A DNA stretch of 64,000 bases from JBIOHP01 sp044449065 (GCA_044449065.1 JBIOHP010000001.1:62001-126000), one strand, 5' to 3'. Shown: positions 1-9,182, counted from the stretch's first letter. Notes: generated from the letters alone by a model not told the origin. Translations and numbers: made by a program.

Positions 1-594
1 CCGTCCAATAATTAAACCGAGGATGATTAATCCCAGGAGGGCGATCGTTTTGGTAGAGGTGAATATCGCCTGTACAAATTTACCGGCTTTCAATCCTCTT
101 GAGTTGATCCAGGTAAGGACAACGATGCTCGCAATGGCGAAGATTTGCGCTGCCGATATTTTCCGTCCGGCAATCTCGAGCAAGACATGCGATTCTCCGA
201 GGGAGGGGATCAACACAGAGGTAAATTTAGCGAATGCAACGGCTACTGCCGCGATGGTTCCGGTTTGAATAACAAAAAAAAGCGTCCAACCGTAGAGAAA
301 ACCAATTAACGGATTGAACGCTTCACGTAAGTATACATATTGACCGCCGGCATGAGGCATCATCCCAGCAAGCTCGCCGTAACTCAATGCTGCAATTACT
401 GTTATAACCCCCGTGATAGCCCAAACAAGAAGCAGGTAACCTACTCCGCCAACTGTTCTTGCAATATCCGCGCTGACGATGAAGATACCCGAACCGATCA
501 TCGATCCGATGACAATCATCGTGGAGTCCATCAACCCGAGTTCGCGTTGAAACTCTCTTCCTTCGCCGCTACTCCTTTGCGCAGTTTCAGGCAT
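1..594 (-). CDS. APC-family amino-acid permease, partial (C-terminus beyond window start)
   Basis: This inner-membrane permease most likely moves amino acids or polyamines in symport or exchange. The reading frame is open from an ATG at 594 (minus strand) to base 1, so about 198 N-terminal residues are visible and the rest lies outside the window. After a short cytoplasmic leader, TM1 carries the family signature MIGSGIFIVSADIA (the unwound G-S-G-I-F helix). Further on is the conserved stretch YGELAGMMPHAGGQYVYLREAF between TM2 and TM3. It lies just downstream of a second APC permease on the same strand (gap about 17 bases), so the two may be cotranscribed. The substrate cannot be told from sequence; the PHAGGQY motif is common in LAT-like/YjeH-like carriers. 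Confidence 0.88.
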   Translation of the reverse strand, partial: MPETAQRSSGEGREFQRELGLMDSTMIVIGSMIGSGIFIVSADIARTVGGVGYLLLVWAITGVITVIAALSYGELAGMMPHAGGQYVYLREAFNPLIGFLYGWTLFFVIQTGTIAAVAVAFAKFTSVLIPSLGESHVLLEIAGRKISAAQIFAIASIVVLTWINSRGLKAGKFVQAIFTSTKTIALLGLIILGLIIGR

Positions 595-611
595 GATTTT
601 TTAAAATAAAA

Positions 612-2153
612 TCAGGGAGCGACCGAATCCATTGAAACGGCGCCCTCCGCTGTGCTTTTTCCAGCTTGACGCATTCTTGCAAGTACACTATGATGCCGTC
701 CGTATGCAAAATAAATTGTCAGACCTATCCCCAGCCAGATGATTAATCGCCACCAGTTTTCAACGGGGAGTGAAAACATGAGCATTAAACAAAATCCAAT
801 TCCAAGAATCGGTACGAGCGGGACAAACGGCGCCCGAAATGGTCGTTCAGCTTCAGGATGTGTCACGCGCATGATAAGAACTGCCCCGCATACGATCACA
901 AATGCGAGGAGCGTGCCGATGTTGACCAGCTCAGCAAGAATACGAAGTGGAAGAAACGCTGCCATGGAGCCGACAAAGCACCCAGTAAGTATGGTGGATT
1001 TCCACGGTGTACGGAATTTCTCATGAACGGCTCCAAAAAAGCTTTTTGGTACCAGACCGTCGCGAGCCATAGCAAGCATCACGCGTGGTTGACTTAACAT
1101 CATCACGAGGAGGACTGAAGTAATTCCGGTTAATGCGCCCAGTGAAACAAAAAATTGTATCCATGGGAGTCCGACTTGCTTGAATGCATCCGAAACGGGT
1201 GCGTCGATGTTGATTTTATTATACGGAACCATTCCGGTCAATACACCGGCGACCAAAATATAGAGAACTGTGCAAATCAAAAGGGAAGAGATGATTCCAA
1301 TCGGTACGTCGCGGCGGGGATTTTTCGCTTCTTCGGCATGGGTTGAAACCGAATCGAAGCCGATATACGCAAAAAAGATTGTAGCTGCTCCCGCAACCAT
1401 TCCTAAGGGTTCTCCTCCTAAACCCGTTTGGCCAAACAGTGTGTGTCCAAAAAAACTAATTCCGGTAAAACCGTACGGGAAAAACGGGTGCCAATTTGCG
1501 GGGTTGATATAGAAAGCACCGACACCAATAACAAGGAATACAATTGCCAGTTTTATGCCAACGATGGTTGCGTTAAACCGGGCGCTTTCTTTTATGCCTT
1601 TTACAAGGATGCCCGTGATGATAATAGTGATGATGATGGCGGGGAGGTCAAAATACGATCCGGTGAGATGCAGCAACCCCGTATCCGGATTATAATCGAA
1701 CGGAGCCCCTTGAATTGCCCCAGGGAGATGGATATCAAAAATTCCGAAAAAATCCTGGAAATATTTTGACCATCCATGAGCAACAGTGGCGGAACCGACA
1801 GCGTATTCGAGAATAAGATCCCACCCGATGATCCATGCAAATAGCTCGCCCATGGTGGCGTAGGCGTAGGTGTACGCTGAACCGGCGATTGGCACCATTG
1901 ACGCAAATTCCGCATAGCAAAGCGCCGCAAACACACAAGCAATTCCTGCGACAACGAACGAGAGAATGAGTGCAGGACCTGCTTTATCATGCGCCGCAAC
2001 TCCTGTGAGGACGAAAATGCCCGTGCCGATAATCGCACCGACACCAAGACTGGACAACGTTACCGGACCGAGAACACGCCGTAAACGGTTCTCACCTTTC
2101 ATCTCATCGAGGCAGAGGCTGAGCGGTTTCCTTGCGAATAGATGACTCGCCAT
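612..2153 (-). CDS. APC-family cationic amino-acid permease (YfnA/CAT-like)
   Basis: A complete 513-residue permease of the inner membrane with roughly 12-14 hydrophobic segments. The TM1 motif GAIIGTGIFVLTG is at residues 39-51. The CAT-type signature FFAYIGFDSVSTHAEEAKNP and the segment QPRVMLAMARDGLVP place it with the cationic amino-acid transporter branch, to which YfnA and GkApcT belong. GGAG lies about 9 nt upstream of the ATG on the minus strand. It precedes a second APC permease on the same strand. Arginine, lysine or broad-specificity transport is an inference from family resemblance only. Confidence 0.9.
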   Translation of the reverse strand: MASHLFARKPLSLCLDEMKGENRLRRVLGPVTLSSLGVGAIIGTGIFVLTGVAAHDKAGPALILSFVVAGIACVFAALCYAEFASMVPIAGSAYTYAYATMGELFAWIIGWDLILEYAVGSATVAHGWSKYFQDFFGIFDIHLPGAIQGAPFDYNPDTGLLHLTGSYFDLPAIIITIIITGILVKGIKESARFNATIVGIKLAIVFLVIGVGAFYINPANWHPFFPYGFTGISFFGHTLFGQTGLGGEPLGMVAGAATIFFAYIGFDSVSTHAEEAKNPRRDVPIGIISSLLICTVLYILVAGVLTGMVPYNKINIDAPVSDAFKQVGLPWIQFFVSLGALTGITSVLLVMMLSQPRVMLAMARDGLVPKSFFGAVHEKFRTPWKSTILTGCFVGSMAAFLPLRILAELVNIGTLLAFVIVCGAVLIMRVTHPEAERPFRAPFVPLVPILGIGFCLMLMFSLPVENWWRLIIWLGIGLTIYFAYGRHHSVLARMRQAGKSTAEGAVSMDSVAP

Positions 2154-2248
2154 TCGTTATATCTCCATTATAAAATGATGGTTAATTTGATTTTTTAACA
2201 TTAAAAAATGTAAATAAAAAAAACGATAGTATCAATCAGATTTAAAAA

Positions 2249-3415
2249 TCAATCCGCAAGAATAAATTTTGCCGTAAACCCTGCAACGACAGCGTATTGT
2301 ACGATACGGGCATAGCTCAGATTCCATGATTTTAGTTTCGACCACCCTAACGCAAGCAAATACATTGCTGCCGTGAGTACAACATAGAGAAATAGACAAT
2401 ATCCGTACGATAGCGTCTCGCCGAATATGCTGATATAGCTCCATGAAAAACTGTTCCCATAGACTACGAGTAAGTGCACAGTATACACCAGCAGGGATTC
2501 TCTTCCGAAAATAGTAACTAATGAAACCTGATATGAGGGCGTTGGAACTGCGGCTCCTCTTGTTTTATTTTCTCCATACCAGAGTAAATAACATAGGATC
2601 ACCACTAAACCCAACCGTAAAAAAACAAATTGTGGGCTATTCCAGAAGGAAGTTCCATGGTAGAATGTTATCGGTGCAAACGCAATAATAATCGAGGCAA
2701 CACCCACTGCGCATGCAATTAGGGCCGTTTTCCAAAATATAGAATGTTGATCTGTGGATGAAGTTCGTAGAAACCCATAGCCCAGTAAATATCCTCCTAG
2801 TACGAAACTTGCCCAGGGAAACATGGTAAATTGGGAAAGATATTTTACCGAAATATATCCACGCAACCAGATGGGCGCTGAGGGTAGTTCTATTTGGTTA
2901 ACAAGTGGTGAGATGAAAATGATGATTAATGTGGCTACTAATGAAACCGAGAAGAGATAAAATTCTTTTCTTAAAAGGATAGAACCGAGAAGTAATAATA
3001 GTAAAGTGACTCCAATAACCTGTAATATATCCACCATGAAAAACGATGTCCATAATGTCGCATTGGAATGCTGGGAGAGTTGTTTTAATGAAAATGTCGG
3101 TAAATGAAGAGCATATCCCACCATAAGAATGAATAATAATCTTAAGAGATAGGCGCGCGCGGGAGTTCTAAATCGAGTGAAGTCGTTCCATTTCCGATGG
3201 GAGGAGATGGCGAACGCAAATCCGGCACAGAAAAGGAACGTCGGTGCGACTAACCCGTTGATGAAGGTAATAATGGCAAAAAGGGGTTCGTGTTTAAGGT
3301 CATTGCGTAATAGAGCATTAATGATATGTGTTTCTATCATCACCACAACAGCCCATCCCCTAAGGCGGTCGATGAAGAGAAAGCGTTGATGGGGAAGGAC
3401 TGTGCTTGTACTCAA
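2249..3415 (-). CDS. DUF1624/HGSNAT-like membrane acyltransferase
   Basis: A 388-residue polytopic membrane protein with about ten hydrophobic segments. Its N-terminus reads RFLFIDRLRGWAVVVMIETH, matching the start of DUF1624 / heparan-alpha-glucosaminide N-acetyltransferase-like proteins, where an 'R..iDrlRG' stretch precedes TM1 and a conserved H lies at the membrane surface. Such proteins are thought to move acyl groups across the membrane onto sugars; the substrate here is unknown. The segment YTVHLLVVYG near the C-terminus is also typical. It is followed 22 bases downstream by a lone receiver-domain gene on the same strand, which is an arrangement without obvious functional meaning. Confidence 0.7.
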   Translation of the reverse strand: MSTSTVLPHQRFLFIDRLRGWAVVVMIETHIINALLRNDLKHEPLFAIITFINGLVAPTFLFCAGFAFAISSHRKWNDFTRFRTPARAYLLRLLFILMVGYALHLPTFSLKQLSQHSNATLWTSFFMVDILQVIGVTLLLLLLGSILLRKEFYLFSVSLVATLIIIFISPLVNQIELPSAPIWLRGYISVKYLSQFTMFPWASFVLGGYLLGYGFLRTSSTDQHSIFWKTALIACAVGVASIIIAFAPITFYHGTSFWNSPQFVFLRLGLVVILCYLLWYGENKTRGAAVPTPSYQVSLVTIFGRESLLVYTVHLLVVYGNSFSWSYISIFGETLSYGYCLFLYVVLTAAMYLLALGWSKLKSWNLSYARIVQYAVVAGFTAKFILAD

Positions 3416-3437
3416 AAAGAGAGGTCAGGAGTTCGGA

Positions 3438-3812
3438 TTATTTCTTAGTCACCGCTTCTTTAATCGCCGCTTCAAGGACCTCCAGTTCAACCGGTTTGAC
3501 AAAATATTGAGCGGCGCCCAGAGTAAGACCGTATTTCTCGGCAAGTTCGTCTTTCATTCCCGTAAGGAAAAAAAATGGAGTATCCTTATATTGAACGATT
3601 TTTTTGACACGTTGATAAAATTCAAACCCATTCATTGGCTGCATCCGTAAATCTGCGATTATTACCTCGGGAGTATGTTTTTCTAGAAGGGCGAGTCCTT
3701 CTGAACCGTTTTGAGCCGTGAGGACTTTATATCCCTTTTCATCCAGCCCCAGCCGAATCGCTTCAAGGAATTCAATCTCATCATCAACAAGTAGTATGAT
3801 TGGTTCTTTCAT
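3438..3812 (-). CDS. Single-domain CheY-like response regulator
   Basis: A 124-residue stand-alone receiver domain with no output domain. The acidic pair D10-D11, phosphoacceptor D54 (IIADLRMQPMNG), the switch threonine in FFFLTGMKD and the conserved lysine in YFVKPVE are all present, so it should be phosphorylatable. It lies head-to-head with the sensor kinase that begins near 4,253 on the other strand, separated by about 400 bases of AT-rich DNA, so that kinase is a reasonable but unproven partner. Output would have to be by protein-protein interaction. Confidence 0.88.
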   Translation of the reverse strand: MKEPIILLVDDEIEFLEAIRLGLDEKGYKVLTAQNGSEGLALLEKHTPEVIIADLRMQPMNGFEFYQRVKKIVQYKDTPFFFLTGMKDELAEKYGLTLGAAQYFVKPVELEVLEAAIKEAVTKK

Positions 3813-4189
3813 AAGTATAGAGAGATAATGATTTTTTTTACTAAAATCAAGCTCCTTGTATAATACTTCGATTTTTGAATATTGTCAAATATTTTAATTA
3901 GTAGTATTAACAATTATTAATATCTCGATATCAGAGTCGTTACGGTGATCACAAATATTACTTTAACCTACCCTCATTAACATGAAGTGAGGTATGATAA
4001 TTTGGTTTTCATAAAATTCTACCTTATCTTTCATAATTCCTCCCGGGAAAATCTAATTTCTTTAGATGAAAATGGTTTCTTGAATTGTGGTGGTTGTTTG
4101 ACTAATCGAACTCTTGAATTTAAGTTCATTAAACATCGATTTCCCGGCGAAATGTATTATATCGATAATTACAGATGTCAATCCCTTGA
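3813..4189. other. AT-rich divergent intergenic region
   Basis: About 375 bases between the receiver gene (minus) and the sensor kinase (plus). It is strongly AT-rich. A short open frame at 3987-4196 has no recognisable product and poor coding character. The segment ATTAACAATTATTAATA near 3,904-3,920 weakly resembles the Pho-box-like motif seen at 41.47 and 55.89 kb, but could arise by chance in AT-rich DNA. No convincing terminator or RNA gene was seen. Confidence 0.5.
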
Positions 4190-4252
4190 GAATTAACGAA
4201 TATCTTTAAAATCCGGTTTACACTTTTCTCGAAGATTATAGCTGCCTTCATT

Positions 4253-5695
4253 GTGATCATTCTCTTTATGATCTCGGCGAATTTGTATGTTCTTTTTCAA
4301 TTGAAGAATGCTCTCTCCTCGAAAACATCAGAACTCAGCCTTTACCCGCTAAAAATACTTATGATCCGTCAACTCGACAGCACGTTTGCGATGGAGATGA
4401 AAGCTGCCAGGGAATTCGCGGTGACTAAAAAGCCGGCTGCATATGATCTTTACTCTAATTTTAAGGGGCAATTCCACCGCGAAATCGATTCTTTGGCAGA
4501 AATAACTGAGCGTCAGGATGTCCGGACAGCGATTGATTCGCTATCGCAGCTGCATGGCGCATGTGTGATTGTCGTGGAAACGAGTTTACACAGGGGAACC
4601 GTCGATTCTGCAAACTTTCAGTCTATGCTCACCACCATGAGAAAGTCATTAACGCAATTACAGGAACAGTATAGTTTTTCATTGAGTAAAGCGGTCAGGA
4701 CGTTTAAAACGGGCGTAGAAAACGCTATCGAGGGATCGCTATTTATTCTCATCTTATCCTTCATTGTCGGATTGGCAATTGCATTTATCCTGGCGCTGAA
4801 TGTTACACGGCCCATACGGGCTCTCAAGAGCGGAACTGAGAAGGTGGCAGAAGGTAAATTCGAAAATGTACAGGTAACTACCCGCGATGAGATCGCCGAT
4901 TTGACCACGGCCTTCAACAGCATGAGCGATAAATTACGACAACTTGATGAGATGAGAATGAGTATGATGTCGGAAATTTCTCATGAGATGCGGACGCCGC
5001 TGCAAGTTATCAAAGCCGCAACCTATACTATTTCGCATCCGCGCGATGGATCTATTCTCAATCAACGACAGACCGATGCATTAGGAATGATCCATCAAGC
5101 GACCAACCGTATTTCCAGTTTCGTGAACCTCTTCCTTGATGTTGCGAAATTGGAAGCAGGATTGATGAAATTTAATTTTGAGGGTGTGGATGTTTGCTCC
5201 CTCCTCCAGCCGATAGTTTCGGAAGCTCAACTAATTGGTCAAACAAGAGGCATCACCGTCGAAATGAATACCGCCGCCGTACCTACTCTTATGATTGATA
5301 AGGAACGGATGGGGATGGTTTTTACGAACCTGTTATCAAACGCCTTAAAATATACTCCGGATAAAGGGAAGATCACTGTTTGTCTTTCTACGATATTTCC
5401 GGAAAATGGAGCAAGCGCTACGGGGGATAGGAGTATCAGAATAGATTTCCAGGATACCGGCGTCGGCATTCCACCCGATGACCTCAATAAGTTGTTTAAT
5501 AAATTTTATCAGGCAAAAAATACGCCATTGGTGAAAGAAAAAGGATCGGGCCTGGGATTAGCGCTCGTAAAACATGTTGTTGAAGCGCATGGCGGCAGGG
5601 TGACTGTCAGCAGTACTGTGGGGATTGGTTCAACGTTCAGTCTGATTTTACCGGTATCAAAGGTGATTCCTTCAGTCGAAATGATTCCGACATAA
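4253..5695 (+). CDS. HAMP-containing sensor histidine kinase
   Basis: Membrane sensor kinase. From the GTG at 4253 it has 480 residues: an N-terminal hydrophobic segment (about 1-17), a helical extracytoplasmic region (20-158), TM2 (161-183), HAMP (about 184-236), HisKA with phosphoacceptor H244 in EISHEMRTPL, and HATPase_c with N box NLLSNALKYTP, G1 DTGVGIPP and G2 GSGLGLALVKH. The start is awkward. The open frame extends upstream to a stop at 4187-4189 and contains a convincing extra stretch of membrane helix (FTLFSKIIAAFIV) but no ATG, GTG or TTG, so the true start may be a rare ATT/ATC codon near 4,202-4,237. The small all-helical gene at 5,700 follows directly. Confidence 0.88.
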   Translation: MIILFMISANLYVLFQLKNALSSKTSELSLYPLKILMIRQLDSTFAMEMKAAREFAVTKKPAAYDLYSNFKGQFHREIDSLAEITERQDVRTAIDSLSQLHGACVIVVETSLHRGTVDSANFQSMLTTMRKSLTQLQEQYSFSLSKAVRTFKTGVENAIEGSLFILILSFIVGLAIAFILALNVTRPIRALKSGTEKVAEGKFENVQVTTRDEIADLTTAFNSMSDKLRQLDEMRMSMMSEISHEMRTPLQVIKAATYTISHPRDGSILNQRQTDALGMIHQATNRISSFVNLFLDVAKLEAGLMKFNFEGVDVCSLLQPIVSEAQLIGQTRGITVEMNTAAVPTLMIDKERMGMVFTNLLSNALKYTPDKGKITVCLSTIFPENGASATGDRSIRIDFQDTGVGIPPDDLNKLFNKFYQAKNTPLVKEKGSGLGLALVKHVVEAHGGRVTVSSTVGIGSTFSLILPVSKVIPSVEMIPT

Positions 5696-5699
5696 CGCT

Positions 5700-6122
5700 A
5701 TGAATATCCGTCCTTCAATAAAGAAGTTAACGGATGACGTTGAAATTTATGCAGCGCGTAAATTTATTTTCAGGAGGGAGATTGAAACATTATTCGAAAT
5801 CAGCGAAGAGCAAAATCTCCGGCAAATTCTCAACGACGTCCTGTTTTACGCAAAATTTGTAACCAACGCATCTGCTCTCCTTTCAAGACAAGGCATGAAA
5901 CAAGGTGAAACAGATAAACTGGAAATCGAATTCAAATCGAATCTTGAAAAAGTAATGAATCTGGTGAAAACAATTGTGAAGGATGCGCCTGAAGATATGA
6001 GACTCCCCATATCGCAAAAGTTTTTTCTCCTAAACTCTGAGGGATTGACAAATTTTCTGAAGGTTCTGCATGAACTTACATGGTTCAAAAATTATTTTAT
6101 CGATCATAAAGAAATCTATTAA
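5700..6122 (+). CDS. Small helical protein of unknown function
   Basis: 140 residues, not recognised. It is charged and predicted from its residue pattern to be mostly alpha-helical, with no signal peptide, no membrane segment and no cysteines. The ATG lies four bases after the sensor kinase stop, so the two are almost certainly cotranscribed, and a helical accessory or phosphotransfer-like role is possible. There is no obvious conserved phosphorylatable histidine motif, so this is only a guess from context. Confidence 0.6.
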   Translation: MNIRPSIKKLTDDVEIYAARKFIFRREIETLFEISEEQNLRQILNDVLFYAKFVTNASALLSRQGMKQGETDKLEIEFKSNLEKVMNLVKTIVKDAPEDMRLPISQKFFLLNSEGLTNFLKVLHELTWFKNYFIDHKEIY

Positions 6123-6145
6123 ATCGTTATTGCCAATGTAAAATT

Positions 6146-6682
6146 ATGGCCAATAAAGTTTCACACATAGCATTGTTGTTTATTGTGGTTGGGATCGTCA
6201 CCTGGTTAGGCAGTTTTAATATCAGGGCGTTAATGAGTATCAATCTTCTTCAGTTTGGCACTCTTGAATTTCAGCCAAACATTCATCCTTATGTGGAACG
6301 GGTTGTTTTTGCCCTGATCGCTCAAGGTTCCCTGATCGCAGATATTGGATATATTACAGTGTGGATTGCCGGTCTGTTTTATCTCAGGTTTTCACATTTT
6401 CGCTTGAAAGAACACGGCTGGCTGGTGATGAGCGCTGTTCTCTTTTATGTGTTTACCCCCGCTGAAATTTATGTGATGGTACTCGATTTTAAAATGTGGT
6501 TGCTCGATAATGCCGGATCGAACGACCTTGTCGAATTCAGAAAATTATTCATTCATCGGCTTGGAGCACTCTCCGGCGTTCCGATTATTGCATGGTTATG
6601 TTATTACACAATTATTGTTCTTTTCGTTTTCAAACCGATGCAAAAGCCATCTCCTGTCTCTTCACCGACAGGATTAAATTGA
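6146..6682 (+). CDS. Four-helix integral membrane protein, unknown
   Basis: 178 residues with about four hydrophobic segments (roughly residues 5-22, 55-80, 90-112 and 148-172). The loops include a conserved-looking aromatic and acidic stretch (FTPAEIYVMVLDFKMW) between TM3 and TM4. No family was recognised. It starts 23 bases after the previous gene and lies in the same transcriptional run as the sensor kinase. Confidence 0.65.
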   Translation: MANKVSHIALLFIVVGIVTWLGSFNIRALMSINLLQFGTLEFQPNIHPYVERVVFALIAQGSLIADIGYITVWIAGLFYLRFSHFRLKEHGWLVMSAVLFYVFTPAEIYVMVLDFKMWLLDNAGSNDLVEFRKLFIHRLGALSGVPIIAWLCYYTIIVLFVFKPMQKPSPVSSPTGLN

Positions 6683-6701
6683 GCCCTATTTTTACATATT
6701 C

Positions 6702-6971
6702 ATGAATTACCTTCGCACCATTGAAGAACTAGAAGAAATCGTTCGACAGCTCGGGATCCAGATTCGTTATGAAAAAGGGGATTTTGACGGTGGTTACTGT
6801 ATCCTGAAAGATCAAAAGGTTCTTGTTGTCAATAAGCGGCTTCACGATATGAGGAAAGCGTCGATTCTTGCCCAGGCGTTATTTGAAATCGGGATTGATT
6901 CAATTTTTGTCAAACCGGCTCTCCGCGAATTTATTGAAGATGAAGCGGCGAAAGCGGCGAAAGGGAAGTGA
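6702..6971 (+). CDS. Conserved hypothetical protein, 89 residues
   Basis: A small soluble protein. The pattern LGIQIRYEKGDFDGGYCILKD followed by a hydrophobic beta stretch (QKVLVVNKRL) is reminiscent of short conserved hypothetical proteins of Bacteroidota/Chlorobi genomes that are usually linked to housekeeping genes. Its role is unknown. It sits between the membrane protein gene and the HAD phosphatase, same strand, with short gaps. The C-terminus is an Ala/Lys-rich tail (EDEAAKAAKGK). Confidence 0.7.
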   Translation: MNYLRTIEELEEIVRQLGIQIRYEKGDFDGGYCILKDQKVLVVNKRLHDMRKASILAQALFEIGIDSIFVKPALREFIEDEAAKAAKGK

Positions 6972-7023
6972 TAGATTTTCTCTGTAATAATATTTGAATG
7001 TTGGACTTCAGTTTAATAATGAT

Positions 7024-7710
7024 ATGCCTATGCCGATACGCGCAGTTATATTTGATTTAGATAATACACTCATCGACTTTATGGCGATGAAGAAACAAGC
7101 GGTGGATGCTGCCATCAGCGCTATGATCGATGCTGGACTCGCTCTGACGCCGGAACAGGTTCGATCGCGGATCGACGCCATCTACAAAGAACGCGGAATA
7201 GAATTTCAAAACGTGTTCGACCAATTGTTGTATGATGTGTTCAAGAAGGTCGATTTTAAAATACTTTCGGCGGGCATTGTTGCATACCGAAGAGCGCGTG
7301 AGGCGGCATTGGTGCCATATCCTCATGTTTTCATGGTTTTAACCGAGTTGATGAAACGAGGTTTTAAGCTCGGGGTCGTTTCCGACGCCCCGGCGCGCGA
7401 GGCATGGCTTCGTCTTTGTTATCTCAACATGCATCACTTATTCGATGCGGTGGTAACTTTTGATGACACAGGCGAACGAAAGCCGCTCCCCGGACCTTTT
7501 CTTAAAGCTCTGGAAGAACTGGGTGTGAAACCGGGCGAGGCGATCATGATCGGCGACTGGGCTGAACGGGATATGATCGGCGCGGCAAAGGTTGGCATGA
7601 AAACTGTCTTCGCACGTTATGGGGATACATTCGGAACAACCTTGACACATGCCGATTATGAAATTGCAGATATAACTGAACTGCTCGATATAGTAGATCA
7701 TCATAAGTAA
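7024..7710 (+). CDS. HAD-superfamily hydrolase (phosphatase-like)
   Basis: A soluble HAD hydrolase of 228 residues if started at the ATG at 7024. An in-frame TTG at 6994 would add ten residues with no family support. Motif I is AVIFDLDNTLI (nucleophile and acid Asp pair), motif II lies in LGVVSDAP, the motif III lysine is in ERKPLPGPF, and motif IV is MIGDWAERDMIGAA. An alpha-helical cap lies between motifs I and II, as in subfamily I. Substrates are probably small phosphorylated metabolites. It is followed 13 bases later by acpS. Confidence 0.88.
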   Translation: MPMPIRAVIFDLDNTLIDFMAMKKQAVDAAISAMIDAGLALTPEQVRSRIDAIYKERGIEFQNVFDQLLYDVFKKVDFKILSAGIVAYRRAREAALVPYPHVFMVLTELMKRGFKLGVVSDAPAREAWLRLCYLNMHHLFDAVVTFDDTGERKPLPGPFLKALEELGVKPGEAIMIGDWAERDMIGAAKVGMKTVFARYGDTFGTTLTHADYEIADITELLDIVDHHK

Positions 7711-7723
7711 AAAGTTTCATGCT

Positions 7724-8098
7724 ATGATTGAGGGTATTGGGGTTGATGTTGTAGAAATAGATCGTATTAAAGAAGTCATCAGGATTTGGGGTGATCGATT
7801 CCTGAATAAGACGTTTACCGAAACCGAGCTTGAATATGCACAATCAAAAATGAATCCGGTGCCCCACTTCGCGGCGAGATTTGCCGTAAAAGAAGCGGTT
7901 GCTAAAGCTCTCACGACAGGATGGAGTGGTGGTTTTAGATGGAAAGATGTTGAAGTGCAGAACGATGATTCCGGCAAACCATCGGTCATCCTTCACGGTA
8001 AAATGAAAGAGTTGTTAAAAGAGAGCAGAATCGTAATTTCACTTTCACATTCCGATACCGTTGTGGTTGCTTTTGCGATGATAGAATCGGCGGAATAA
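7724..8098 (+). CDS. acpS: Holo-[acyl-carrier-protein] synthase
   Basis: A 124-residue 4'-phosphopantetheinyl transferase that moves the phosphopantetheine arm of CoA onto apo-ACP, enabling fatty acid synthesis. The AcpS signatures are intact: IEGIGVDVVEIDRI at the N-terminus (Mg-binding Asp), then FAARFAVKEAVAKAL (Mg-binding Glu and basic lysine), and ISLSHSDTVVVAFA near the C-terminus. Length is normal for the family. It follows the HAD hydrolase by 13 bases and probably shares its transcript. Confidence 0.96.
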   Translation: MIEGIGVDVVEIDRIKEVIRIWGDRFLNKTFTETELEYAQSKMNPVPHFAARFAVKEAVAKALTTGWSGGFRWKDVEVQNDDSGKPSVILHGKMKELLKESRIVISLSHSDTVVVAFAMIESAE

Positions 8099-8206
8099 TG
8101 ATGCATTCGAGAGATCAGGGATTGAAGCCATAATTGATTTTCATCAAAAAAATCTCTATAATCGACTGATAATAATCTAATTTAATAACACCGAAACGGA
8201 CAGTAT

Positions 8207-8632
8207 ATGAAACAACAGGGTATTAAAAAACTATATTACTCGATCAGCGAAGTAAGCAAAATATCGAGTCTTGAGCAATATGTGTTACGATACTGGGAAA
8301 CCGAATTTGAACAGCTCAAACCCTCTAAAAATCGGGCGGGTAACCGTATCTATACAAACCGTGATATTAAAACAATTCTCTACATCAAGAAACTTCTCCG
8401 CGAGGAACGCTACACCATCGAAGGCGCGAAACAGGTATTGCAGTCCTACATTCCGGAGAGCGAAACCGGTGAGCAATTGGAGCTTCTTGCCGATACAAGC
8501 GCTCCTGCTATCGAAATGGATGCGCTTGATAAAGCGCTGCTTCCTCCGCCAAAAGACTCGGAGAATCGCCTTCAGCGCGATCTTATCGATATGAAAAAAT
8601 TCCTGGAAGAATTACAGATTCGATTGACGTAA
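8207..8632 (+). CDS. MerR-family transcriptional regulator
   Basis: 141 residues with an N-terminal winged-helix MerR DNA-binding domain (about 10-80): YYSISEVSKISSLEQYVLRYW, then the wing region NRAGNRIYTNRDI. After it comes a short helical region with an acidic segment and a C-terminal amphipathic helix for dimerisation. No effector-binding domain and no metal-binding cysteines are present. This is the short MerR type widespread in Bacteroidota/Chlorobi next to housekeeping genes. The target is unknown; typical MerR proteins act on promoters with long spacers. Confidence 0.85.
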   Translation: MKQQGIKKLYYSISEVSKISSLEQYVLRYWETEFEQLKPSKNRAGNRIYTNRDIKTILYIKKLLREERYTIEGAKQVLQSYIPESETGEQLELLADTSAPAIEMDALDKALLPPPKDSENRLQRDLIDMKKFLEELQIRLT

Positions 8633-8708
8633 TCGACATTTGTTGGAATCGAGAGAGGCGTTCGACCCAATTTAATTTTTCATAATCACTCACTATCATT
8701 CGGGTCAA

Positions 8709-8737
8709 GATGACATCATCATGTCGTCTCCATTTTT
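8709..8737 (+). terminator. Rho-independent terminator after the MerR gene
   Basis: The 8-bp stem GATGACAT/ATGTCGTC (one G-U pair) has a 4-nt loop CATC and is followed by TCCATTTTT. It lies between the convergent MerR gene and the membrane protein gene at 8757, and could serve either strand. Confidence 0.5.
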
Positions 8738-8756
8738 ACCGGTTTGCCGGGACTTT

Positions 8757-9182
8757 TCATTTCCAACTTCTTAAAAACTCCTTGTAGAATCTCACGCTTC
8801 CTATTAATAGCACTCCTCCCATCGCAAGATAGGGGATGGTGAGGTAGACTTTCGGGAGCGGTGAATTCCGCAGCGTGATTCCGGTAGAGACCATAATTAA
8901 AATCATAATATAGCCACGAGGAGCGATGAATAAATGTAAAGGGGCAAGATCCGGCAATTGGTTAATACGATTTACATTTCTTTGAACAATTTTTGTAAAT
9001 CCCCAAAAATATCCCGATCCGGCAATAAGGATCGCTGTCGATTCAAGAGGTAATCCGGTGTTAAACGGAAGCAGGGTTAGCCAATCAATTGCTTTTCCGC
9101 AAAGAATTAATCCTGCGCAAGTCCAGACAATTCCCGAACAAAAAAATAACCACCGGCGGGGTACCAAGGGAGTTGTTATCAT
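8757..9182 (-). CDS. Small integral membrane protein, unknown
   Basis: 141 residues with about four hydrophobic segments, including RRWLFFCSGIVWTCAGLILC near the N-terminus and two more in the C-terminal half. No family was recognised. It stands alone on the minus strand, convergent with the MerR gene and divergent from pepT. Confidence 0.6.
   Translation of the reverse strand: MITTPLVPRRWLFFCSGIVWTCAGLILCGKAIDWLTLLPFNTGLPLESTAILIAGSGYFWGFTKIVQRNVNRINQLPDLAPLHLFIAPRGYIMILIMVSTGITLRNSPLPKVYLTIPYLAMGGVLLIGSVRFYKEFLRSWK

Noticed and set aside
3987..4196. 69-residue open frame before the sensor kinase
   Set aside because: Poor coding character and no family or ribosome-binding site; it lies in AT-rich intergenic DNA.
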